Part shown: positions 46,781-59,700 of the stretch, in pieces
Numbering within the stretch: the stretch's first letter is position 1
Layout: every line of letters begins with the position of its first letter
Origin: Persicaria tinctoria
Taxonomy: Eukaryota > Streptophyta > Magnoliopsida > Caryophyllales > Polygonaceae
DNA length: 64,000 nucleotides
Reading direction: 5' to 3'
Assembly: GCA_037127255.1 (NCBI GenBank)
Contig: JBANSL010000001.1
Span: 39,733,001 to 39,797,000 of the forward strand
Translations under genes and position numbers: made by a program
Notes under the pieces: model-generated
The model's input: the letters and a program-made list of their open reading frames with translations, nothing else
The model's database searches: none
What the model was told of the DNA's origin: nothing

Positions 46781-49700
46781 TAAATTTATTCTCCTTGAGG
46801 CTTACTTGCACTTCCCCGTGTTCGAAAGACATGTAATTGCTAAATTTATTCTCCTTGGGGGCTTACTGCATGCACATCCATGCCTAAAGCGCACGCAATC
46901 GCTAAATTTATTTTAATTGGAGGCTTGCTTGCACATCCCAGTGTTCGAAAGACACGTGATTGCTAAATTCATTCTCCTTGGAGGCTTGCTTGCACATCCC
47001 CGTGTTCGAAAGGCACGTGATTGCTGAATTTAATCTCCTAGGAGGCTTACTGCATGCGCATCCGTGTTTAAGTGCACGCAATCGCAAAATTTATTCTCCT
47101 TGGAGGCTTACTTGCATATCCCCGTGTTCGAAAGACACGTGAATGCTAAATTTATTCTCATTTGAGGCTCACTTGCGCATCTCTGTGTTAGAAAGACACG
47201 TGATTACTAAGTTTATTCTCATTCGAGGCTTACTTGCACATCCTCGTGTTCGAAAGACACGTGATTGCTAAATTTATTCTCTTTGGAGGCTTACTGCATG
47301 CGCATCTGTGCTTAAAGCGTACGCGATCACTAAATTTATGCTCCTTGGAGGCTTACTTTCACATCCCAGTGTTCGAAAGACACGTGATTACTAAATTTAT
47401 TCTCCTCTGAGGCTATTTTGCACATCCCCGTGTTCGAAAGACACGTGATTGCTATATTTATGCTCCTTGGAGGCTTATTTGCACATCCTCGTGTTCGATA
47501 GACACGTGATTAATAGATTTGTTCTCCTTGGAGGCTTACTGCATGCGCATCTGTGCTTAAAGCCCCCACGATCGCTAAATTTATTCACCTTGGACGCTTA
47601 CTTGCACATCCCCGTGTTTGAAAGACACGTGATTGCTATATTTATTCTCCTTTGAGGCTTATTTGCACATCCTCGTTTTCGAATGACACGTGATTGCTAA
47701 ATTTATTCTCCTTGGAGGCTTACTTGCACATCCCCGTGTTCGAAAAACACGTGATTTCTAAATTTATTCTCTTTGAAGGCTTACTGCATGCGCATCCAAG
47801 CTTAAAGCGCACGTAATCGCTAAATTTATTCTCCTTGGAGGCTTGCTTGCATATCCCCGTGTTCGAACGACACTTGATTGCTAAATTTATTCTACTTGGA
47901 GGCTTACTTGCACATCCCCGTGTTCGAAAGTCACGTGATTGCTAAATTTATTCTCCTTGGAGGCTTACTGCATGCGCATCTGTGCTTAAAGCCCCCACGA
48001 TCGCTAAATTTCTTCTCCTTAGAGGCTTATATGCACATCCCCATGTTCGAAAGACACGTGATTGCTAAATATATTCCCCTTTGAGGCTTAGTTGCACATT
48101 CTCGTTTTCGAATGACACGTGATTGCTAAATTTATTCTCCTTGGAGGCTTACTTGCACATCCCCGTGTTCGAATGACACGTGATTGCTAACTTTATTCTC
48201 CTTAGAGGCTTAGTGCATGCGCATCCGTGCTTAAAACGCACGCGATCACTAAATTTATTATTCTTGGAGGCTTACTTGCACATCCCCGGGTTCGAAAGAC
48301 ACGTGATTGCTAAATTTATTCTCCTTTGAGGCTTATTTGCACATCCCTGTGTTCAAAAGACACGTGATTGCTAAATTCATTCTCCTTTGAGGCTTACTGC
48401 ATGCGCATCCGTGCTTAAAGAGTATGCGATCACTAAATTTATTCTCCTTGAAGGCTTACTTGCACATCCCCGTGTTCGAAAGACACGTGATTGCTAAATT
48501 TATTCTCCTTTGAGGCTTATTTGCACATCCCTGTGTTCAAAAGACACGTGATTGCTAAATTTATTGTCCTTTGAGACTTATTTGCACATCCTCGTTTTCG
48601 AATGACACGTGAATGATAAATTTATTCTCCTTGGAGGCTTACTTTCACATGCCTGTGTTCGAAAGACACGTGATTGCTAACTTTATTCTCCTTGGAGGCT
48701 TAGTGCATGCGCATCCGTTCTTAAAGCGCACGCGATCACTAAATTTATTCTCCTTGGATGCTTACTTGCACATCCCCGGGATCGAAATACACGTGATTGC
48801 TAAATTCATTCTCCTATGAGGCTTACTGCATGCGCGCATCCGTGCTGAAAGCGCAAGTGATCGCTAAATTTGTTCTCCTTGGTGGCTTACTTGCACATCC
48901 TCGTGTTCGAAAGGCACGTGATTGCTTAATTTATTCTCCTTGGAGGCTTACTGCATGCGTATCTGTGCTTAAAGCGCACGCGGTCACAAAATTTATTCTC
49001 CTTGGAGGCTTACTTGCACATCCATGTGTTCTGAAGACAGGTGATTGCTAAATTTATTCTCCTTGAAGGCTTACTGCATGCGCATCCGTGCTTAAAGTGC
49101 ACGCGATCAATAAATTTATTCTCCTTTGAAGCTTACTTGCACATCCCCGTCTTCGAAAGAAACGTGATTGTTAAATTTATTCTCCTTTGAGACTTACTGC
49201 ATGCGCATCCGTGCTTAAAGCGCATGCGGTCGCTAAATTTATTTTCCTTGGAGGCATGCTTTCACATCCCCTTGTTCGAAAGACACGTGATTGCTAAATT
49301 TATTCTCATGTGAGGCTTATTTGCACATCCCCGTGTTCGAAAGACACGTGATAGCTAAATTTATTCTCCTTGGAGGCTTACTTGCACTTCCCCGTGTTCG
49401 AAAGACATGGGATTGCTAAATTTATTCTCCTTGGAGACTTACTTCATGCACATTATTTTTTAAAGCGCACGCGATCGCTAAATTTATTCTCCTTGGAGGC
49501 TTACTTGCACATCTCCGTGTTCGAAAGACACGTGATTCCTAAATTTATTCTCCTTGGAGGCTTATTTGCACATCCCCGTGTTCGATAGACACGTGATTGT
49601 TAATTTTATTCTCCTTTGAGGCTTATTTGCACATCCTTGTTTTCGAATGACACGTGATTACTAAATTTATTCTCCTCGGATGCTTACTTGCACATCCCCG

Positions 49701-50945
49701 TGTTCGAAAGACTCGTGATTTCTAAGTTTATTCTCCTTAGAGGCTTACTGCATGCGCATCCGTGCTTAAAGCGCACGCGATCACTAAATTTATTCTCCTT
49801 GGAGGCTTACTTGCACATCCCCGGGTTCGAAAGACACGTGATTACTAATTATATTCTCCTTGGAGGCTTATTAGCACATCCCCGTGTTCGAAAGACACGT
49901 GATTGCTAAATTTATTCTCCTTGAGGCTTACTTGCACTTCCCCGTGTTCGAAAGACATATGATTGCTAAATTTATTCTCCTTGGAGGCTTACTTGCACAT
50001 CCCCGTGTTCGAAAGACACGTGATTACTAAATTTATTCTCCTTGGAGGCTTATTTGCACATCCCCGTGTTCGAAAGGCACGTGATTGCTATAATTATTTT
50101 TCTTGGAGGCTTACTTACACATTCCCGTGTTCGATAGACACGTTATTAATAGATTTATTCTCCTTGGAGGCTTACTGCATGCGCATCCGTGCTGAAAGCG
50201 CACGTGATCGCTAAATTTATTCTCCTTGGAGGCTTACTTGCACATCCCTGTGTTCGGAAGACAGGTGATTGCTAAATTTATTCTACTTTGAGGCTTATTT
50301 GCACATCCTCGTGTTCGAATGACACGTGATTGATAAATTTATTCTTCTTGGAGGCTTACTGCATGCGCATCCGTGCTTAAAGTGCACGCGATCACTAAAT
50401 TTATTCTCCTTGGAGGCTTGCTTTCACATCCCCGTGTTCGAAAGACACGTGATTGCTAAATTTATTCTCCTATGAGGCTTATTTGCACATCCCCGTGTTC
50501 GAAAGACACGTGATAGCTAAATTTATTCTCCTTGGAGGCTTACTTGCACTTCCCCGTGTTCGAAAGAGATGGGATTGCTAAATTTATTATCCTTGGAGAC
50601 TTAGTGCATGCGCATCCATGCTTAAAGCGCACGCGGTCACTAAATTTATTCTCCTTGGAGGCATACTTGCACATCCTCGTGTTCCGAAGACACGTGATTG
50701 CTAAATTTATTCTCCTAGGAGACTTAATTGCACATCCCAATGTTCGAAAGACATGTGATTGCTAAATTTATTCTCCTTGGAGACTTACTTCATGCGCATC
50801 ATTTTTTAAAGCGCAGGCGATCGCTAAATTTATTCTCCTTAGAGTCTTACTTGCACATCTCCGTGTTCGAAAGACACGTGATTGCTAAATTTATTCTCCT
50901 TGAGGCTTACTTGCACTTCCTCGTGTTCGAAAGACACGTGATTGC
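46781..50945 (+). repeat. 4165-bp tandem duplication, copy 1
   Basis: Every feature from here recurs 4165 bases downstream: 46960 to 51125, 47449 to 51614, 48613 to 52778, 49370 to 53535, 50532 to 54697. The unit has about 68 monomers. Internally it has the AAAB-like spacing of B monomers and many private variants. By eye I see only scattered single-base differences (for example GAACGACAC near 47866 against GAAAGACAC). Confidence 0.93.
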
Positions 50946-53900
50946 TAAATTTATTCTCCTTGAGGCTTACTTGCACTTCCCCGTGTTCGAAAGACATGTA
51001 ATTGCTAAATTTATTCTCCTTGGGGGCTTACTGCATGCACATCCATGCCTAAAGCGCACGCAATCGCTAAATTTATTTTAATTGGAGGCTTGCTTGCACA
51101 TCCCAGTGTTCGAAAGACACGTGATTGCTAAATTCATTCTCCTTGGAGGCTTGCTTGCACATCCCCGTGTTCGAAAGGCACGTGATTGCTAAATTTAATC
51201 TCCTAGGAGGCTTACTGCATGCGCATCCGTGTTTAAGTGCACGCAATCGCAAAATTTATTCTCCTTGGAGGCTTACTTGCATATCCCCGTGTTCGAAAGA
51301 CACGTGAATGCTAAATTTATTGTCATTTGAGGCTCACTTGCGCATCTCTGTGTTAGAAAGACACGTGATTACTAAGTTTATTCTCATTCGAGGCTTACTT
51401 GCACATCCTCGTGTTCGAAAGACACGTGATTGCTAAATTTATTCTCTTTGGAGGCTTACTGCATGCGCATCTGTGCTTAAAGCGTACGCGATCACTAAAT
51501 TTATGCTCCTTGGAGGCTTACTTTCACATCCCAGTGTTCGAAAGACACGTGATTACTAAATTTATTCTCCTTTGAGGCTATTTTGCACATCCCCGTGTTC
51601 GAAAGACACGTGATTGCTATATTTATGCTCCTTGGAGGCTTATTTGCACATCCTCGTGTTCGATAGACACGTGATTAATAGATTTGTTCTCCTTGGAGGC
51701 TTACTGCATGCGCATCTGTGCTTAAAGCCCCCACGATCGCTAAATTTATTCACCTTGGAGGCTTACTTGCACATCCCCGTGTTTGAAAGACACGTGATTG
51801 CTATATTTATTCTCCTTTGAGGCTTATTTGCACATCCTCGTTTTCGAATGACACGTGATTGCTAAATTTATTCTCCTTGGAGGCTTACTTGCACATCCCC
51901 GTGTTCGAAAAACACGTGATTTCTAAATTTATTCTCTTTGAAGGCTTACTGCATGCGCATCCAAGCTTAAAGCGCACGTAATCGCTAAATTTATTCTCCT
52001 TGGAGGCTTGCTTGCATATCCCCGTGTTCGAAAGACACTTGATTGCTAAATTTATTCTCCTTGGAGGCTTACTTGCACATCCCCGTGTTCGAAAGTCACG
52101 TGATTGCTAAATTTATTCTCCTTGGAGGCTTACTGCATGCGCATCTGTGCTTAAAGCCCCCACGATCGCTAAATTTCTTCTCCTTAGAGGCTTATATGCA
52201 CATCCCCATGTTCGAAAGACACGTGATTGCTAACTATATTCCCCTTTGAGGCTTAGTTGCACATTCTCGTTTTCGAATGACACGTGATTGCTAAATTTAT
52301 TCTCCTTAGAGGCTTACTTGCACATCCCCGTGTTCGAATGACACGTGATTGCTAACTTTATTCTCCTTAGAGGCTTAGTGCATGCGCATCCGTGCTTAAA
52401 ACGCACGCGATCACTAAATTTATTATTCTTGGAGGCTTACTTGCACATCCCCGGGTTCGAAAGACACGTGATTGCTAAATTTATTCTCCTTTGAGGCTTA
52501 TTTGCACATCCCTGTGTTCAAAAGACACGTGATTGCTAAATTCATTCTCCTTTGAGGCTTACTGCATGCGCATCCGTGCTTAAAGAGTATGCGATCACTA
52601 AATTTATTCTCCTTGAAGGCTTACTTGCACATCCCCGTGTTCGAAAGACACGTGATTGCTAAATTTATTCTCCTTTGAGGCTTATTTGCACATCCCTGTG
52701 TTCAAAAGACACGTGATTGCTAAATTTATTGTCCTTTGAGACTTATTTGCACATCCTCGTTTTCGAATGACACGTGAATGATAAATTTATTCTCCTTGGA
52801 GGCTTACTTTCACATGCCTGTGTTCGAAAGACACGTGATTGCTAACTTTATTCTCCTTGGAGGCTTAGTGCATGCGCATCCGTTCTTAAAGCGCACGCGA
52901 TCACTAAATTTATTCTCCTTGGATGCTTACTTGCACATCCCCGGGTTCGAAATACACGTGATTGCTAAATTCATTCTCCTATGAGGCTTACTGCATGCGC
53001 GCATCCGTGCTGAAAGCGCAAGTGATTGCTAAATTTGTTCTCCTTGGTGGCTTACTTGCACATCCTCGTGTTCGAAAGGCACGTGATTGCTTAATTTATT
53101 CTCCTTGGAGGCTTACTGCATGCGTATCTGTGCTTAAAGCGCACGCGGTCACAAAATTTATTCTCCTTGGAGGCTTACTTGCACATCCATGTGTTCTGAA
53201 GACAAGTGATTGCTAAATTTATTCTCCTTGAAGGCTTACTGCATGCGCATCCGTGCTTAAAGTGCACGCGATCAATAAATTTATTCTCCTTTGAAGCTTA
53301 CTTGCACATCCCCGTCTTCGAAAGAAACGTGATTGTTAAATTTATTGTCCTTTGAGACTTACTGCATGCGCATCCGTGCTTAAAGCGCATGCGGTCGCTA
53401 AATTTATTTTCCTTGGAGGCATGCTTTCACATCCCCTTGTTCGAAAGACACGTGATTGCTAAATTTATTCTCATGTGAGGCTTATTTGCACATCCCCGTG
53501 TTCGAAAGACACGTGATAGCTAAATTTATTCTCCTTGGAGGCTTACTTGCACTTCCCCGTGTTCGAAAGACATGGGATTGCTAAATTTATTCTCCTTGGA
53601 GACTTACTTCATGCACATTATTTTTTAAAGCGCACGCGATCGCTAAATTTATTCTCCTTGGAGGCTTACTTGCACATCTCCGTGTTCGAAAGACACGTGA
53701 TTCCTAAATTTATTCTCCTTGGAGGCTTATTTGCACATCCCCGTGTTCGATAGACACGTGATTGTTAATTTTATTCTCCTTTGAGGCTTATTTGCACATC
53801 CTTGTTTTCGAATGACACGTGATTGCTAAATTTATTCTCCTCGGATGCTTACTTGCACATCCCCGTGTTCGAAAGACTCGTGATTTCTAAGTTTATTCTC

Positions 53901-55050
53901 CATAGAGGCTTACTGCATGCGCATCCGTGCTTAAAGCGCACGCGATCACTAAATTTATTCTCCTTGGAGGCTTACTTGCACATCCCCGGGTTCGAAAGAC
54001 ACGTGATTACTAATTATATTCTCCTTGGAGGCTTATTAGCACATCCCCGTGTTCGAAAGACACGTGATTGCTAAATTTATTCTCCTTGAGGCTTACTTGC
54101 ACTTCCCCGTGTTCGAAAGACCTATGATTGCTAAATTTATTCTCCTTGGAGGCTTACTTGCACATCCCCGTGTTCGAAAGACACGTGATTACTAAATTTA
54201 TTCTCCTTGGAGGCTTATTTGCACATCCCCGTGTTCGAAAGGCACGTGATTGCTATATTTATTCTTCTTGGAGGCTTACTTACACATTCCCGTGTTCGAT
54301 AGACACGTTATTAATAAATTTATTCTCCTTGGAGGCTTACTGCATGCGCATCCGTGCTGAAAGCGCACGTGATCGCTAAATTTATTCTCCTTGGAGGCTT
54401 ACTTGCACATCCCTGTGTTCGGAAGACAGGTGATTGCTAAATTTATTCTACTTTGAGGCTTATTTGCACATCCTCGTGTTCGAATGACACGTGATTGATA
54501 AATTTATTCTTCTTGGAGGCTTACTGCATGGGCATCCGTGCTTAAAGTGCACGCGATCACTAAATTTATTCTCCTTGGAGGCTTGCTTTCACATCCCCGT
54601 GTTCGAAAGACACGTGATTGCTAAATTTATTCTCCTATGAGGCTTATTTGCACATCCCCGTGTTCGAAAGACACGTGATAGCTAAATTTATTCTCCTTGG
54701 AGGCTTACTTGCACTTCCCCGTGTTCGAAAGAGATGGGATTGCTAAATTTATTATCCTTGGAGACTTAGTGCATGCGCATCCATGCTTAAAGCGCACGCG
54801 GTCACTAAATTTATTCTCCTTGGAGGCATACTTGCACATCCTCGTGTTCCGAAGACACGTGATTGCTAAATTTATTCTCCTAGGAGACTTAATTGCACAT
54901 CCCAATGTTCGAAAGACATGTGATTGCTAAATTTATTCTCCTTGGAGACTTACTTCATGCGCATCATTTTTTAAAGCGCAGGCGATCGCTAAATTTATTC
55001 TCCTTAGAGTCTTACTTGCACATCTCTGGTTCGAAAGACACGTGATTGCT
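50946..55050 (+). repeat. 4165-bp tandem duplication, copy 2
   Basis: Aligns to copy 1 without length change until about 55025, where one monomer has a shorter CATCTCTGGTTCG, and diverges after about 55050. The high identity over 4.1 kb shows one recent unequal exchange or replication-based event. An assembly artefact is the main alternative. Confidence 0.9.
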
Positions 55051-56702
55051 AAATTTATTCTCCTTGGAGGCTTATTTGCACATCTCCGTGTTCGATAGAC
55101 ACGTGATTGTTAAATTTATCTCCTTGGAGGCTTACTTGCACTTCCCCTTGTTCGAAAGACACGTGATTGCTAAATTTATTCTCCTATGAGGCTTATTGCA
55201 TGCGCATCTATGCTTAAAGCGCACGCGATCACTAAATTTATTCTCCTTTTAGGAATACTTGCACATCCTCGTGTACGAAAGACACATGATTGCCAAATTT
55301 ATTCTCCTTGGAGGCTTACTGCATGTGCATACGTGCTTAAAGCGCAAGCGATCGCTAAATTTATTCACCTTGGAAGCTTACTTGGACATCCCCATGTTCG
55401 ATAGACACGTGATTGCTAAATTCATTCTCCTTGGAGGCTTACTTGCACTTCCCCGTGTTTGAAAGGCACGTGATTACTAAATTTATTCTCCTTGGAGGCT
55501 TACTGCATGCGCATCTGTGCTTAAAGCCTGCACTATCGCTAAATTTATTCTCCTTGGAGGCTTACTTGCACATCCCTGTGTTCGGAAGACAGGTGATTGC
55601 TAAATTTATTCTACTTTGAGGCTTATTTGCACATCCTCGTGTTCGAATGACACGTGATTGATAAATTTATTCTTCTTGGAGGCTTACTGCATGCGCATCC
55701 GTGCTTAAAGTGCACGCGATCACTAAATTTATTCTCCTTGGAGGCTTGCTTTCACATCCCCGTGTTCGAAAGACACGTGATTGCTAAATTTATTCTCCTA
55801 TGAGGCTTATTTGCACATCCCCGTGTTCGAAAGACACGTGATAGCTAAATTTATTCTCCTTGGAGGCTTACTTGCACTTCCCCGTGTTCGAAAGAGATGG
55901 GATTGCTAAATTTATTATCCTTGGAGACTTAGTGCATGCGCATCCATGCTTAAAGCGCACGTGGTCACTAAATTTATTCTCCTTGGAGGCATACTTGCAC
56001 ATCCTCGTGTTCCGAAGACACGTGATTGCTAAATTTATTCTCCTAGGAGACTTAATTGCACATCCCAATGTTCGAAAGACATGTGATTGCTAAATTTATT
56101 CTCCTTGGAGACTTACTTCATGCGCATCATTTTTTAAAGCGCAGGCGATCGCTAAATTTATTCTCCTTGGAGTCTTACTTGCACATCTCCGTGTTCGAAA
56201 GACACGTTATTGCTAAATTTATTCTCCTTGGAGGCTTATTTGCACATCTCCGTGTTCGATAGACACGTGATTGTTAAATTTATCTCCTTGGAGGCTTACT
56301 TGCACTTCCCCTTGTTCGAAAGACATGTGATTGCTAAATTTATTCTCCTATGAGGCTTATTGCATGCGCATCTATGCTTAAAGCGCACGCGATCACTAAA
56401 TTTATTCTCCTTTTAGGAATACTTGCACATCCTCGTGTACGAAAGACACATGATTGCCAAATTTATTCTCCTTGGAGGCTTACTGCATGTGCATACGTGC
56501 TTAAAGCGCAAGCGATCGCTAAATTTATTCACCTTGGAAGCTTACTTGGACATCCCCGTGTTCGATAGACACGTGATTGCTAAATTCATTCTCCTTGGAG
56601 GCTTACTTGCACTTCCCCGTGTTTGAAAGGCACGTGATTACTAAATTTATTCTTCTTGGAGGCTTACTGCATGCGCATATGTGCTTAAAGCCTGCACTAT
56701 CG
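54375..56702 (+). repeat. 1163-bp (19-monomer) tandem pair overlapping the end of the 4165-bp unit
   Basis: 54375-55537 and 55538-56702 match at an offset of 1163-1164: 54697 to 55860, 55186 to 56350, 55413 to 56577. Each begins with a monomer having CCCTGTGTTCGGAAGACAGG. It includes a monomer short by one or two bases (TTAAATTTATCTCC) and the degenerate CATGCGCATCATTTTTTAAA. Related starts recur near 57087 and 63170. Confidence 0.88.
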
Positions 56703-59700
56703 CTAAATTTATTCTCCTTGGAGGCTTACTTGCACATTCCCGTGTTCGAAAGACATGTGATTGCTAAATTTATTCTCCTTTGAGGCTTATTTGCACATCC
56801 TCGTTTTCGAATGACACGTGATTGCTAAATTTATTCTCCTTGGAGGCTTACTTGCACATCCCCGTGTTCGAAAAACACGTGATTGCTAAATTTATTCTCT
56901 TTGGAGGCTTACTGCATGCGCATCCAAGCTTAACGCGCACGTAATCGCTAAATGTATTCTCCTTGGAGGCTTTCTTGCACATCCCCGTGATCGAAAGACA
57001 CTTGATTGCTAAATTTAATCTCCTTGGAGGCTTACTGCATGCGCATCTGTGCTTAAAGCGCACGCGATCATTAAATTTATGTTCCTTGGAGGCTTACTTG
57101 CACATCCCTGTGTTCGGAAGACAGGTGATTGCTAAATTTATTCTACGTTGAGGCTTATTTGCACATCCTCGTGTTCGAATGACACGTGATTGATAAATTT
57201 ATTCTCCTTGGAGGCTTACTGCATGCGCATCCGTGCTTAAAGTGCACGCGATCACTAAATTTATTCTCCTTGGAGGCATGCCTTCACATCCCCGTGTTCG
57301 AAAGACACGTGATTGCTAAATTTATTCTCCTGTGAGGCTTATTTGCACATCCCCGTGTTCGAAAGACACATGATAGCTAAATTTATTCTCCTTGGAGGCT
57401 TACTTGCACTTCCCCGTGTTCGAAAGACATGGGATTGCTAAATTTATTATCCTTGGAGACTTAGTGCATGCGCATCCATGCTTAAAGCGCACGCGATCAC
57501 TAAATTTTTCTCCTTGGAGGCTTACTTGCACATCCTCGTGTTCGGAAGACACGTGATCGCTTAATTTATTCTCCTTGGAGTCTTACTTGCACATCTCCGT
57601 GTTCGAAAGACACGTGATTGCTAAATTTATTCTCCTTGGAGGCTTATTTGCACATCTCTGTGTTCGATAGACACGTGATTGTTAAATTTATCTCCTTGGA
57701 GGCTTACTTGCACTTCCCCTTGTTCGAAAGACAAGTGATTGCTAAATTTATTCTCCTATGAGGCTTATTGCATGCGCATCTATGCTTAAAGCGCAATCGA
57801 TCACTAAATTTATTCTCCTTTGAGGACTACTTGCACATCCTCGTGTACGAAAGACACGTAATTGCCAAATTTATTCTCCTTGGAGGCTTACTGCATGTGC
57901 ATCCGTGCTTAAAGCGCAAGCGATCGCTAAATTTATTCACCTTGGAAGCTTACTTGCACATCCCCGTGTTCGATAGACACGTGATTGCTAAATTCATTCT
58001 CCTTGGAGGCTTACTTGCACTTCCCCGTGTTTGAAAGGCACGTGATTGCTAAATTTATTCTCCTTTGAGGCTTACTGCATGCCCATCTGTGCTTAAAGCG
58101 TATGCGGTCGCTAAATTTATTCTCCTTGGAGGCTTACTTGCACATTCCCGTGTTCGAAAGACACGTGATTGCTAAATTTTTTCTCCTTTGAGGCTTATTT
58201 GCACATCCTCGTTTTCGAATGACACGTGATTGCTAACTTTATTCTCCTTGGAGGCTTACTTGCACATCCCCGTGTTCGAAAAACACGTGATTGCTAAATT
58301 TATTCTCTTTGGAGGCTTACTGCATGCGCATCTAAGCTTAAAGCGCACGTAATCGCTAAATTTATTCTCCTTAGAGGCTTGCTTGCACATCCCCGTGTTC
58401 GAAAGACACTTGATTGCTAAATTTATTCTCCTTGGAGGCTTACTTCAACATCCCCGTGTTCGAAAGTCACGTGATTGCTAAATTTATTCTCCTTGGAGGC
58501 TTACTGCATGCGCATCTGTGCTTAAAGCCCCCACGATCGCTAAATTTATTCTCCTTAGAGGCTTACATGCACATCCCTATGTTCGAAAGACACGTGATTG
58601 CTAAATTTATTCTCCTTTGAGGCTAATTTGCAAATCCTCGTTTTCGAATGACACGTGAATGCTAAATTTATTCTCCTTGGAAGCTTACTTGCACATGCCT
58701 GTGTTCGAAAGACACGTGATTGCTAACTTTATTCTCCTTGGAGGCTTAGTGCATGCGCATCCGTTCTTAAAGCGCACGCGATCACTAAATTTATTCTCCT
58801 TGGAGGCTTACTTGCACATCCCCGGGTTCGAAATACACGTGATTGCTAAATTCATTCTCCTTTGAGGCTTACTGCATGCGCGCATCCGTGCTGAAAGCGC
58901 ATGTGATCGCTAAATTTGTTCTCCTTGGTGGCTTAATTGCACATCCTCGTGTTCGAAAGACACGTGATTGCTTAATTTATTCTCCTTGGAGGCTTACTGC
59001 ATGCGCATCTGTGCTTAAAGCGCACGCGGTCGCAAAATTTATTCTCCTTGGAGGCTTAGTGCATGTGCATCCGTGCTTAAAGCGCGCGATCACTAAATTT
59101 ATTCTCCTTGGAGGCTTACTTGCACATCCCCGGGTTCGAAAGACACGTGATTGCTAAATTCATTCTCCTTTGAGGCTTACTGCATGCGCATCCGTGCTTA
59201 AAGCGTATGCGGTCGCTAAATTTATTCTCCTTGGAGGCTTACTTGCACATCCCCGTTTTCGAAAGACACGTGATTGCTAAATTTATTCTCCTTTGAGGGT
59301 TATTTGCACATCCCCGTGTTCGAAAGACACGTGATTGCTAAATTTATTCTCCTTTGAGGCTAATTTGCACATCCTCGTTTTCGAATGACACGTGAATGCT
59401 AAATTTATTCTCCTTGGAGGCTTACTTGCACATGCCTGTGTTCGAAAGAAAAGTGATTGCTAACTTTATTCTCCTTGGAGGCTTAGTGCATGCGCATCCG
59501 TTCTTAAAGCGCACGCGATCACTAAATTTATTCTCCTTGGAGGCTTACTTGCACATCCCCGGGTTCGAAATACACGTGATTGCTAAATTCATTCTCCTTT
59601 GAGGCTTACTGCATGCGCGCATCCGTGCTGAAAGCGCATGTGATCGCTAAATTTGTTCTCCTTGGTGGCTTACTTGTACATCCTCGTGTTCGAAAGGCAC

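Noticed and set aside
33090..56068. Minus-strand frames of 66-76 residues in the satellite
   Set aside because: They are reverse-strand shadows of the same monomers, reappearing at each HOR copy (50540, 54705, 55868).
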